A stretch of DNA of 63,834 bases from Frigidibacter oleivorans (GTDB lineage: Bacteria > Pseudomonadota > Alphaproteobacteria > Rhodobacterales > Rhodobacteraceae). The position numbers and the translations under genes are program-made. Below the pieces are notes generated by a model, which did not search any database, had not been told where the DNA came from, and saw only the letters and a program-made list of their open reading frames with translations. Where the stretch lies: positions 1 to 63,834 of the forward strand of contig NZ_RJRZ01000020.1 in NCBI RefSeq assembly GCF_003993775.1, given 5' to 3'. Shown here piece by piece: positions 18,887 through 26,670 of the stretch (position 1 is its first letter; each line of letters begins with the position of its first letter).

Positions 18887-20314
18887 TCAGGCCGCCAGCA
18901 GCCGGCGCAGCAGTTCCAGATCCTCGGCCAGTTGCTGGTCCTGTCCGCGCAGTTCCTCGACCTTGCGGATGCCGTGCATGATGGTCGTGTGATCGCGCCC
19001 GCCGAAGCGCCGGCCGATCTCGGGCAGGCTGCGGGTGGTCATGTGCTTGCACAGATACATGGCGATCTGCCGGGGGCGGGCGATGGTGCGCACCCGCTTC
19101 GGCCCGATCAGGTCGGACAGGCGGACGTTGTAGTGTTCGGCCACCTTGCGCTGGATTTCCTCGACCGTCACCCGGCGGTCGCTGGCGCGCAGGATGTCGG
19201 CAAGGCAGTCCTGCGCCAGTTCCAGCGTGATCTCGCGCCCCACGAGGCTCGCGAAGGCGAACAGCCGGGTCAGCGCGCCCTCCAGCACCCGGACATTGGT
19301 GGTGATCCGGTGGGCGAGGAATTCCAGCACCCCGTCCGCCAGCACCAGCCCGCGATACTGCTGGCGATAGCCGTCGGCCTTGGTCTGCAGGATCCCCAGC
19401 CGCAATTCGTAGTCGGTGGGATGCAGGTCCACGACCAGCCCGCATTGCAGGCGCGACTTGATCCGTTCCTCCAGATCCTTGATCTCGCCCGGCGCGCGGT
19501 CGGCAGAGATGACGATCTGCTTGTTCTGGTCCACCAGTGCGTTGAAGGTGTGGAAGAACTCTTCCTGCGTGCTGTCCTTGCCGGCGATGAACTGCACGTC
19601 GTCGACCATCAGCACGTCGACCGAGCGGAACAGTTCCTTGAAGTCCATGATCTGCTTTTCGCGCAGCGCCTGGATGAACTGGTACATGAATTTCTCGGCC
19701 GACAGGTACAGCACCCGCGCCTCGGGGCGGCGCAGCTGCATCTCGTGGGCGATGGCATGCATCAGGTGGGTCTTGCCGAGCCCGACCCCGCCATAGAGGA
19801 ACAGCGGGTTGAAGGTGACGGGTCCCCCCTCGGCCACCCGGCGGGCGGCGGCATGGGCCAGTTCGTTGGGCTTGCCCACCACGAAGCTGTCGAAGGTGAA
19901 GCGCGCGTCGAGCGGCGCGCCGGGCAGGTCGCCCTCATCCCCGCGCGCGCCGGCACGCGCCGCCCGCGCCTCGGACCGCGCCTCGGCGGGGGCAGAGCCC
20001 GCGGCAGGACGCGCGCCGCGACCGTTCACCGCGCCGGTGCCGTCCTCGGCCTTCGCCCGCGGCGCCGCGCCGATGGCCGGCACATGGAACTCCAGCCGCT
20101 CGACCTCGGCCCCGGCCTTCTGGAACAGGGTGCGGATCTGGTCCCCGAAATTGCGCGCGACCCAGTCGCCCATGAAACTGGTCGGCACCTCGATCCGGGC
20201 GATCCCGTTCTTGAGGTCCGAGAGCCGCAGCGGCTCGATCCAGGTGACGTAGTTATTCCTGCCCACGGTCCTGAGAAGTTCGTCCCGGACCCTGCCCCAG
20301 CTGTCGTTCGTCAT
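18887..20314 (-). CDS. dnaA: Chromosomal replication initiator protein DnaA
   Basis: A 475-aa AAA+ initiator that binds DnaA boxes and opens the origin. Domain I (about 1-85), a low-complexity Ala/Arg linker (about 90-150), the AAA+ domain with Walker A GGVGLGKTHL and Walker B VLMVDDVQF, and the C-terminal DNA-binding domain with FGGRDHTTIMHGIRK are all intact. The start ATG at 20314 (MTNDSWGRV) is the conserved one; the open frame extends upstream without family similarity. Its 485-bp upstream region holds a perfect inverted repeat and three GANTC sites, so control by methylation or a repressor is possible. Confidence 0.98.
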   Translation of the reverse strand: MTNDSWGRVRDELLRTVGRNNYVTWIEPLRLSDLKNGIARIEVPTSFMGDWVARNFGDQIRTLFQKAGAEVERLEFHVPAIGAAPRAKAEDGTGAVNGRGARPAAGSAPAEARSEARAARAGARGDEGDLPGAPLDARFTFDSFVVGKPNELAHAAARRVAEGGPVTFNPLFLYGGVGLGKTHLMHAIAHEMQLRRPEARVLYLSAEKFMYQFIQALREKQIMDFKELFRSVDVLMVDDVQFIAGKDSTQEEFFHTFNALVDQNKQIVISADRAPGEIKDLEERIKSRLQCGLVVDLHPTDYELRLGILQTKADGYRQQYRGLVLADGVLEFLAHRITTNVRVLEGALTRLFAFASLVGREITLELAQDCLADILRASDRRVTVEEIQRKVAEHYNVRLSDLIGPKRVRTIARPRQIAMYLCKHMTTRSLPEIGRRFGGRDHTTIMHGIRKVEELRGQDQQLAEDLELLRRLLAA

Positions 20315-20448
20315 TATTATCGCCCAGTCGGTATGGAATACGCGACGACTAGCCTGTCGCCACGACCCAACCGTCTTGGAACCTGCCCCGCCCCCTGCTT
20401 TGCGCACGGAACGAGGACGGGCAGGCCGCCGGACAAAAACATAGCGCA

Positions 20449-20468
20449 CGGCCAATGCAGATTGGCCG
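20449..20468. repeat. Perfect inverted repeat upstream of dnaA
   Basis: CGGCCAAT and ATTGGCCG flank GCAG, an uninterrupted 8-bp dyad 135 nt ahead of the dnaA start codon. It has the form of an operator for a dimeric regulator, or a small hairpin in a long leader. No T-run follows, so it is not a simple terminator. Confidence 0.6.
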
Positions 20469-20745
20469 AGCTACATTGATGATGGGCTTCCGGCTACCCC
20501 TAGCCATCCACCCCGACAAAACGCTCCATAACGTTCCCGATCAACCGGAAACGCCGTCCCTTGGCTGGCAGAGCCGCAGGTCGATGGAGAGCCTGTCCCC
20601 CCAAGACGATGTGAATCGCAATGCTACGCTAGCCCGCCCCCCGAGACGTCCGCAACCGAACTTCGCGCTTGACTCACCCTTCGTCCGGACGAATCCGCGG
20701 GGTGATGCACGGATGCCATGAAGTGTCTGAAATACCTAGATTAAA

Positions 20746-20775
20746 TGAAAAAAGGCGCGGCTATTGCCGCGCCTT
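20746..20775 (-). terminator. rho-independent terminator of rpsT
   Basis: On the minus strand AAGGCGCGGC, the loop AATA and GCCGCGCCTT form a perfect 10-bp stem followed by a T-run (TTTTTTCATTT). It starts 25 nt past the rpsT stop. Confidence 0.9.
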
Positions 20776-20799
20776 CCGGCGTCCAGATTGTCGTCGCGA

Positions 20800-21069
20800 T
20801 CAGGCTGCCGACAGCGCCTTCACACGGGCGGACAGGCGCGACATCTTGCGCGCCACGGTGTTCTTGTGCAGCACGCCCTTGGTGATGCCGCGCGCCAGTT
20901 CCGGCTGCGCCGTCTTCAGCGCAGTGGTGGCGGCAGCCTGGTCGCCCGAGGCGATGGCTTCCTCGACCTTGCGCAGGAAGGTGCGGATGCGCGACCGGCG
21001 CGCCTTGTTGATGTCGTTCCGGCGCTCGTTCTGGCGTGCGCGCTTCTTGGACTGGGGCGTATTGGCCAT
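20800..21069 (-). CDS. rpsT: 30S ribosomal protein S20
   Basis: An 89-aa, strongly basic helical protein with the S20 pattern: [18 protein letters not shown] at the start, [11 protein letters not shown], and [15 protein letters not shown] near the end. It binds 16S rRNA early in small-subunit assembly. It has its own promoter and terminator and lies directly upstream of dnaA on the same strand, an arrangement seen in other alphaproteobacteria. Confidence 0.98.
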   Translation of the reverse strand: MANTPQSKKRARQNERRNDINKARRSRIRTFLRKVEEAIASGDQAAATTALKTAQPELARGITKGVLHKNTVARKMSRLSARVKALSAA

Positions 21070-21110
21070 GTATCGGTGTCCGTCTCAACTCGGGTAAATC
21101 TGAAGCCGCG

Positions 21111-21139
21111 CTTCTAGTCGCGACTCGCCGGCAAGTCAA
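21111..21139 (-). promoter_or_regulatory. rpsT promoter
   Basis: On the minus strand TTGACT (21139-21134), a 17-nt spacer and TAGAAG (21116-21111) form a good sigma-70 promoter with a leader of about 35 nt. A GACTC (GANTC) site lies in the spacer at 21122-21126. Confidence 0.6.
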
Positions 21140-21171
21140 CCGCCTACTGGGGCGCGGGCCGCGCCGCGCCC

Positions 21172-21948
21172 TCAGCGGTCGCGGAACTGCGGCTGGCGCT
21201 TTTCCAGGAAGGCGCTCATGCCCTCCTTCTGGTCCTCGGTGGCGAAGAGCGCGTGGAACAGCCGCCGTTCGAACAGCACGCCCTCGCGCAGCGTCGTCTC
21301 ATAGCTGCGGTTCACCGCCTCCTTGACCGCCATCACGGTCAGCGCCGATTTCTCGGCGATCTTCTTCGCGGCGGCCAGCGCCTCGGGCACCAGCTTGGCG
21401 GCGGGCACGACGCGGCTGACGAGGCCCGACCGTTCGGCCTCGGCCGCATCCATGAAGCGGCCGGTCAGGTGCATGTCCATCGACTTGGACTTGCCGACGA
21501 AGCGGGTCAGCCGCTGGGTGCCGCCGATGCCCGCCACCACGCCCAGATTGATCTCGGGCTGGCCGAACTTGGCGGTGTCGGAACAGATGATGAAGTCGCA
21601 CATCATCGCCAGTTCGCAGCCGCCGCCCAGGGCATAGCCGGAGACCGCGGCGATGATCGGCTTGCGGGTGCGGGTGATCGCCTCGGCCTCGGGCGCGAAA
21701 TAGTCGGACCCGAACATCTCGACGAAGCTCTTGTCGGACATCTCCTTGATGTCCGCCCCGGCCGCAAAGGCCTTTTCGGACCCGGTCAGCACGATGCAGC
21801 GCACCTTGTCGTTCGCGTCCACCGCCTTCAGCGCCTCGGCCAGTTCACCCAGCAACTGCGAGTTCAGCGCGTTCAGGGCATCGGGGCGGTTGAGGCGGAT
21901 CAGGGCGACGGAATCCTCGATCTCGACGATCAGCGTCTGATAGGCCAT
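21172..21948 (-). CDS. Enoyl-CoA hydratase (crotonase family)
   Basis: A 258-aa crotonase that hydrates 2-enoyl-CoA in fatty-acid or short-chain acyl-CoA breakdown. The oxyanion-hole segment [10 protein letters not shown] and both catalytic-glutamate regions are present ([15 protein letters not shown], about 103-117, and [15 protein letters not shown], about 128-142). Length is normal for a mitochondrial-type ECHS1/FadB1 enzyme. GGAAAGGG lies 9 nt upstream of the ATG at 21948 but only 1 nt before the in-frame ATG at 21957, which decides for 21948. It is monocistronic and flanked by rpsT and mutM. Confidence 0.94.
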   Translation of the reverse strand: MAYQTLIVEIEDSVALIRLNRPDALNALNSQLLGELAEALKAVDANDKVRCIVLTGSEKAFAAGADIKEMSDKSFVEMFGSDYFAPEAEAITRTRKPIIAAVSGYALGGGCELAMMCDFIICSDTAKFGQPEINLGVVAGIGGTQRLTRFVGKSKSMDMHLTGRFMDAAEAERSGLVSRVVPAAKLVPEALAAAKKIAEKSALTVMAVKEAVNRSYETTLREGVLFERRLFHALFATEDQKEGMSAFLEKRQPQFRDR

Positions 21949-22053
21949 CGGGCGCATCCCTTTCCTTCGGTCCGGTGCCGACTCCTAGCAGGACGGGGCC
22001 AGTTCGCAAGCCTCTTGGCCCGCCGGGCGCCCGATCCGGCCCCGGGCGTTGCG

Positions 22054-22917
22054 TCAATGCTGACAGTCCGGGCACCAGAAGGTTGATCGTCCCGACTGCA
22101 CGATCCGCGCCACCGTGCCGCCGCAGCCCTCGCGCAGGCAGGGCTCGCCCTCGCGGCCATAGACGCGGAAACGGTGCTGGAAATAGCCGAGCTCGCCCCC
22201 CGCCTGCCGGTAGTCGCGCAAGGAGGATCCGCCGGCCTCGATCGCCTCGGCCAGAACCTCGCGGATCAGGGGCACGAGCCCACGCGCCTCGGCCGCCGTC
22301 AGGTCGCCCCCCGGGCGGCGGGGGTCGATCCCGGCGCGGTGCAGCACCTCGCAGACATAGATGTTGCCCAGACCCGCGACCACCCGCTGGTCGAGCAGGA
22401 TCGCCTTGACCGGCGCCGCCCGCCCGGCCAGCCGCGCCGCCAGATAGTCTTCGTGAAAGTCGTTGCCGAAGGGTTCCGGCCCCAGCCCCTTCAGCAGCCA
22501 GTGGTCGCCTGCCGCCGCCGTGGGAACGAGGTCCATCGCGCCGAACCGCCGGGCATCGTTGAAGGTGACCTGCGCCCCGCCCTCCATCGTCAGCACGACA
22601 TGGTCGTGTTTGCCGGCCACCGGCAGGTCGTGATGAAAGGCGCCCGGCACGGCATCCGGCATCGTGCCCCCCACCAGCATCCGCCCCGACATGCCCAGAT
22701 GGATCAGCAGCGTCTCGCCGGTGGACAGATCCGACAGGATGTATTTCGACCGGCGCCGCAGCGCCGTCACCCGCGCCCCGGTCAGCCGCGCCGCCATCGC
22801 CTCTGGCAGCGGCCAGCGCAGGTCGGGCCGGTTGACGGCGGCGGCGAGGATCGTCCGACCCTCCATCGCCGGCACGAGGCCCCGGCGCACGGTTTCCACT
22901 TCGGGCAGTTCGGGCAT
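22054..22917 (-). CDS. mutM: Formamidopyrimidine-DNA glycosylase MutM (Fpg)
   Basis: A 287-aa repair enzyme that excises 8-oxoguanine and formamidopyrimidines. The N-terminal catalytic PELPEVE follows the initiator Met, Lys in RRRSKYIL and the H2TH region ([19 protein letters not shown]) are present, and the C-terminal zinc finger has all four Cys (CLREGC and CPDC). The ATG at 22917 is fixed by the required Met-Pro-Glu N-terminus. It is divergent from ubiE across 99 bp, the usual Rhodobacteraceae order. Confidence 0.97.
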   Translation of the reverse strand: MPELPEVETVRRGLVPAMEGRTILAAAVNRPDLRWPLPEAMAARLTGARVTALRRRSKYILSDLSTGETLLIHLGMSGRMLVGGTMPDAVPGAFHHDLPVAGKHDHVVLTMEGGAQVTFNDARRFGAMDLVPTAAAGDHWLLKGLGPEPFGNDFHEDYLAARLAGRAAPVKAILLDQRVVAGLGNIYVCEVLHRAGIDPRRPGGDLTAAEARGLVPLIREVLAEAIEAGGSSLRDYRQAGGELGYFQHRFRVYGREGEPCLREGCGGTVARIVQSGRSTFWCPDCQH

Positions 22918-23016
22918 GGCGGGATCCTCGATGCTCGGGCGCAGATCGGCCGTCGGGGGTTTGCCTCTGCCACGATCGGAGTATATCCCGCAAGGCGACT
23001 GGCGCAGGAGGCCCGA

Positions 23017-23766
23017 ATGACCGACGAGGCGAAGACCACCCATTTCGGCTTTCAGACGGTTTCCGAAGGCGAAAAGGCCGGCATGGTGCATGGCGTGTTC
23101 AGCCGCGTCGCGTCGAAATACGACATCATGAACGACCTGATGAGCGTCGGCATCCACCGGCTGTGGAAGGATGCGATGATGGACTGGCTGGCCCCCCGCC
23201 CCGGTCAGCGGCTGCTGGACGTGGCCGGCGGCACCGGCGACGTGGCCTTCCGCTTCCTGCGGCGCGCGCCGGGGGCGACCGCGATGGTCTGCGACATGAC
23301 CGAGGCGATGCTGGTCGAGGGCCAGCGGCGCGCCGAGGCCGAGGACATGGCCGACCGGCTGGACTGGCAGGTGGGCGACGCGATGGCCCTGCCCTTCGCC
23401 GACAGCAGTTTCGATGTCTACACGATCAGCTTCGGCATCCGGAACGTAACCCGCATCCCGGACGCGCTGGCCGAGGCGTTCCGCGTGCTGCGTCCGGGCG
23501 GCCGGCTGATGGTGCTGGAATTCAGCCAGATCCCCAACGACCTGCTGCAATGGGCCTATGACCGCTATTCCTTCAACGTGATCCCGGCGCTCGGGCAGGC
23601 GGTTGCGGGCGACCGCGACAGCTATCAGTATCTGGTGGAATCGATCCGCCGCTTCCCGGATCAGGAGACTTTCGCCGGGATGATCCGGCAGGCGGGCTTC
23701 GGGCAGGTTCGCTACCGCAACCTGACCATGGGCGTCGCCGCGCTGCATTCGGGCTGGAAGATCTGA
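23017..23766 (+). CDS. ubiE: Ubiquinone/menaquinone C-methyltransferase UbiE
   Basis: A 249-aa SAM-dependent methyltransferase that adds the C-methyl group to the benzoquinol ring in ubiquinone synthesis. It carries the UbiE signatures: [26 protein letters not shown] (N-terminal, residues about 27-52, in two parts), the SAM motif [16 protein letters not shown] and [21 protein letters not shown] lies 7 nt upstream of the ATG at 23017. The stop is 4 bp from ubiB, so the two form an operon. A weak promoter may lie at 22960-22987 in the divergent gap with mutM. Confidence 0.97.
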   Translation: MTDEAKTTHFGFQTVSEGEKAGMVHGVFSRVASKYDIMNDLMSVGIHRLWKDAMMDWLAPRPGQRLLDVAGGTGDVAFRFLRRAPGATAMVCDMTEAMLVEGQRRAEAEDMADRLDWQVGDAMALPFADSSFDVYTISFGIRNVTRIPDALAEAFRVLRPGGRLMVLEFSQIPNDLLQWAYDRYSFNVIPALGQAVAGDRDSYQYLVESIRRFPDQETFAGMIRQAGFGQVRYRNLTMGVAALHSGWKI

Positions 23767-23770
23767 CCGG

Positions 23771-25297
23771 ATGCGCGGACCGCACAACATCTGGCGGCTG
23801 ATCCGCACCGGCGCGACCTTCGAACGGTCGGGCGCCATGCAGGCGGCGCTCGCGGCGATGGAGGCCCCGCCCCGGCTGCGGGTGCTGGCGCGGGTGCTGG
23901 GCCGGCCGTTCAAGTTCCTAGGCTATCGCGGCGATCCGGCATTGCCGCCGGTGACGCAGGCGATCACCGCGCTCGGCCCGGCCTACATCAAGTTCGGCCA
24001 GGTCCTGTCCACCCGGCCCGATGTGGTGGGCCCGGAACTGGCCGAACAGCTGCGCATGCTGCAGGACCGGCTGCCACCCTTCGCCACGGGCACGGCCAAG
24101 CTGGTGTTCGAGGCCGAGACCGGCCTTGCCGTCGATGCGGTGTTCAGCGAATTTTCCGAACCCGTCGCCGCGGCCTCGATCGCGCAGGTCCACCGGGCGC
24201 GGCTGGCCGATACCGGGCGCGAGGTGGCGGTGAAGATCGTCCGCCCCGGCATCGAACGCGCCTTTCGCCGTGACATCGACGCCTTCTATTTCGCCGCCGC
24301 CCTGATCGAGCGAGTTGCGCCCTTCGCCCGGCGGCTGCGGCCCTCGGACGTGATCCGCCATTTCGACGGCGTGGTGCAGGGCGAGCTCGACCTGCGGCTG
24401 GAGGCGGCCGCGGCCTCTGAATTCGGCGCCAACACCCGCCGGGATGCCGGCTTCCGCGTGCCGCAGCCCGTCTGGCATCTGTCGGGCAAGCGGGTGATGA
24501 CCATGGACTGGGCCGAGGGCATGCCCCTCGACCCGGTGGTGGTGACAGCGGCGGGGCTGGACCCGGTGGTGATCGCGGAAAGGGTGCTGCAGCTGTTCCT
24601 CAGCCATGCGCTGCGCGACGGCTATTTCCATGCCGACATGCATCAGGGCAACCTGAAGGTCGCCGCGAATGGCGACATTGTCGCCTATGACTTCGGCATC
24701 ATGGGCCAGATCGACGAATATACCCGCCGGGTCTATGCCGAAATCCTCTACGGCTTCATCCAGAAGGACTATCGCCGCGTCGCCGAGGTGCATTTCGAGG
24801 CGGGCTATGTCCCCCGCGACCGCGATGTCGACGCCTTCGCCCGCGCCCTGCGCGCGGTGGGCGAGCCGATCTTCGGCATGGATGCCAGCCAGATCTCGAT
24901 GGCGCGGCTGCTGGCCTATCTGTTCGAGGTCACGGAACGCTTCGGCATGCAGACGCGGACCGAACTGATCCTGCTGCAGCGCACCATGGTGGTGGTCGAG
25001 GGCGTGGCCCGGTCGCTCGACCCGCATGTGAACATGTGGCAGGTGGCGCGGCCGGTGGTGGAGACCTGGATCCGCGAGAATGTGGGGCCGAAGGCCGCGC
25101 TGCGCGACGCGGCGCGGACGATGCGGGTGCTGTCGCGCTTCGGTCCCCGGCTGCCCGCGCTGGTCGAAACGGCGCTGATCCGGCAGACGGAACCGGTCGT
25201 GGTGAATCTGCGCCCGCAGCGGGGGCGCCCCGCGCTCTACGTGGCGCTCGGCGCCGGGCTGGCACTGGCAGGGGTCGCCGTCGCGGGCCTGCTGTAG
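23771..25297 (+). CDS. ubiB: UbiB, atypical kinase required for ubiquinone synthesis
   Basis: A 508-aa ABC1/ADCK-family protein that supports the hydroxylation steps of ubiquinone synthesis at the inner membrane. The family's KxGQ segment ([14 protein letters not shown], about 76-89), the Ala-rich loop AAASIAQVH (about 135-143), the Lys of VAVKIVRPG, the [12 protein letters not shown] catalytic loop and the DFG motif (YDFGIMGQ) are intact. One or two hydrophobic segments close the C-terminus (about 487-508). It forms an operon with ubiE. In related genomes coaBC and dut usually follow; here selD follows instead. Confidence 0.96.
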   Translation: MRGPHNIWRLIRTGATFERSGAMQAALAAMEAPPRLRVLARVLGRPFKFLGYRGDPALPPVTQAITALGPAYIKFGQVLSTRPDVVGPELAEQLRMLQDRLPPFATGTAKLVFEAETGLAVDAVFSEFSEPVAAASIAQVHRARLADTGREVAVKIVRPGIERAFRRDIDAFYFAAALIERVAPFARRLRPSDVIRHFDGVVQGELDLRLEAAAASEFGANTRRDAGFRVPQPVWHLSGKRVMTMDWAEGMPLDPVVVTAAGLDPVVIAERVLQLFLSHALRDGYFHADMHQGNLKVAANGDIVAYDFGIMGQIDEYTRRVYAEILYGFIQKDYRRVAEVHFEAGYVPRDRDVDAFARALRAVGEPIFGMDASQISMARLLAYLFEVTERFGMQTRTELILLQRTMVVVEGVARSLDPHVNMWQVARPVVETWIRENVGPKAALRDAARTMRVLSRFGPRLPALVETALIRQTEPVVVNLRPQRGRPALYVALGAGLALAGVAVAGLL

Positions 25298-25375
25298 TCG
25301 CCCGCCCGGCTAGCGCGGGACGGCGCGCGCGTCTATAGCTGGCGTCATCCGGCGCCGCGGGGAATGGAGGGTGAC

Positions 25376-26443
25376 ATGGACGACATCGCCGGGACCGCGG
25401 CCGAACCGCGCCTGACCTCTCTGGCGCATGGCGGCGGATGCGGCTGCAAGATCGCGCCCGGCGTGCTGTCGCGGATCCTCGCCCGCAGCCCCGCGCTGCC
25501 GGTGCCGCCCGAGATGATCGTGGGCCTCGACACCTCGGACGACGCGGCAGTCTGGCGGCTGAACGACACGCAGGCGCTGGTGGCCACCACCGATTTCTTC
25601 ATGCCCATCGTCGACGACCCGCATGATTTCGGCCGGATCGCCGCGACCAACGCCATCAGCGATGTCTACGCGATGGGCGGGCGCCCGATCCTGGCGCTGG
25701 CCATCGTCGGGATGCCGGTCAACGTCCTGTCCGAGGCGACGATCGGCGCGATCCTCGCCGGCGGGGCGGCGGCCTGCGCGGCGGCGGGCATTCCGGTCGC
25801 GGGCGGCCACACCATCGACTCGGTCGAGCCGATCTATGGCCTCGTCGTGCTGGGCCTCGTCCATCCCGACCGGGTGATGACCAATGCCGGCGCCCGGCCG
25901 GACGACGTGCTGGTCTTCGGCAAGGGTCTGGGCATCGGCGTGCTGTCGGCGGCGCTGAAGAAGGGTCTGCTGGACCCGGCCGGCTATGACCGGATGATCG
26001 CCGCCACCACCCGGCTGAACACGCCGGGGCCGGACCTGGCGGCGATGGACGGGGTGCATGCGATCACCGACGTGACCGGCTTCGGCATTGCCGGGCACGC
26101 GCTGGAGATGGCGCGCGGCGCGGGCTGCGACATCGCCATCGACCTAGCCGCGCTGCCGGTGATCGAAGGCGTGCGCGATCTCGCGGCGCGGGGCTGCATC
26201 ACCGGCGCCTCGGGCCGGAACTGGGCCAGCTACGGGGCCGAGGTGGCGCTGCCCGAGGGGCTGCCCGACACCGAACGCGCGCTGCTCTGCGACCCGCAGA
26301 CGGCCGGCGGGCTGCTGGTCGCCTGCGCGCCCGAGGCCGCCGCAGCGGTGCTGGACGTCTTTCATGCCCAGGGCTTCGACGCCGCGGCCGCCATCGGCCG
26401 CGTCGGCCCCCGCGCGGCGACGCCAACGCTGCGGTTTCGCTGA
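25376..26443 (+). CDS. selD: Selenide, water dikinase SelD
   Basis: A 355-aa enzyme making selenophosphate from selenide and ATP. The Gly-rich active-site loop HGGGCGCK (18-25) has the catalytic Cys at 22. The ATP/Mg motifs (LDTSDDAAVW, TTDFFMPIVDDP, ATNAISDVYAMGG, GGHTIDSVEP) and the C-terminal DPQTAGGLL are intact. An ATG at 25364 is in frame, but GGAGG (25366-25370) lies inside it and 5 nt before the ATG at 25376, so the latter is chosen. No selA, selB, selenocysteine tRNA or mnmH is nearby, so it is unclear whether it serves selenoproteins or 2-selenouridine tRNA. Confidence 0.95.
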   Translation: MDDIAGTAAEPRLTSLAHGGGCGCKIAPGVLSRILARSPALPVPPEMIVGLDTSDDAAVWRLNDTQALVATTDFFMPIVDDPHDFGRIAATNAISDVYAMGGRPILALAIVGMPVNVLSEATIGAILAGGAAACAAAGIPVAGGHTIDSVEPIYGLVVLGLVHPDRVMTNAGARPDDVLVFGKGLGIGVLSAALKKGLLDPAGYDRMIAATTRLNTPGPDLAAMDGVHAITDVTGFGIAGHALEMARGAGCDIAIDLAALPVIEGVRDLAARGCITGASGRNWASYGAEVALPEGLPDTERALLCDPQTAGGLLVACAPEAAAAVLDVFHAQGFDAAAAIGRVGPRAATPTLRFR

Positions 26444-26555
26444 GCGGGCGGAGATCGTCGCCCCGACCGTTCCGGGACGCATCGAAGGGCGGGCCCGCAC
26501 CACCAAGGGACATCGTTCACGCGGAGGATCGCTGGCGAAGCGGCCGGCGGGGCAA

Positions 26556-26584
26556 TTGACCATTTGTGGACATTTGTATACACT
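26556..26584 (+). promoter_or_regulatory. Promoter of the molybdoenzyme gene, overlapped by a palindromic operator
   Basis: TTGACC (26556-26561), exactly 17 nt, then TACACT (26579-26584) form a sigma-70 promoter. The palindrome TTGTATACA (26574-26582) covers the upstream half of the -10. The same layout recurs at 48743-48771. TTTGTGGACA just upstream may be a weaker second half-site. Confidence 0.65.
26574..26582. promoter_or_regulatory. Putative GntR-family operator TTGTATACA, site 1
   Basis: The core GTATAC is the GT-N(n)-AC dyad typical of GntR-family operators. It sits over the -10 element of the molybdoenzyme promoter, so binding should repress. The GntR gene lies directly downstream of the regulated gene. 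Regulator-site pairing is inferred from position and motif type. Confidence 0.5.
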
Positions 26585-26670
26585 AGGTTGAAACCTTACG
26601 CATCAAGCTGGACCTCTGCGGCCCTTGCCGGGGATCGCGGACCGCTTGCCCCGGACAAGGAAGGCCGCAG

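Larger units (their letters stand above)
20315..20799. other. Gene-free region between rpsT and dnaA
   Basis: 485 bp without a convincing gene, lower in GC than its surroundings. It contains the rpsT terminator at the right end, three GANTC sites (20613, 20671, 20691) and an inverted repeat at 20449-20468. I looked for DnaA boxes (TTATCCACA and close variants) on both strands and found none, so it is not called as an origin. It must contain the dnaA promoter, but no clear -35/-10 pair was seen. Confidence 0.7.

Noticed and set aside
20315-20799. A replication origin in the rpsT-dnaA gap
   Set aside because: No DnaA boxes close to TTATCCACA and no clear AT-rich unwinding element were found on either strand. 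Location near dnaA alone is not enough.
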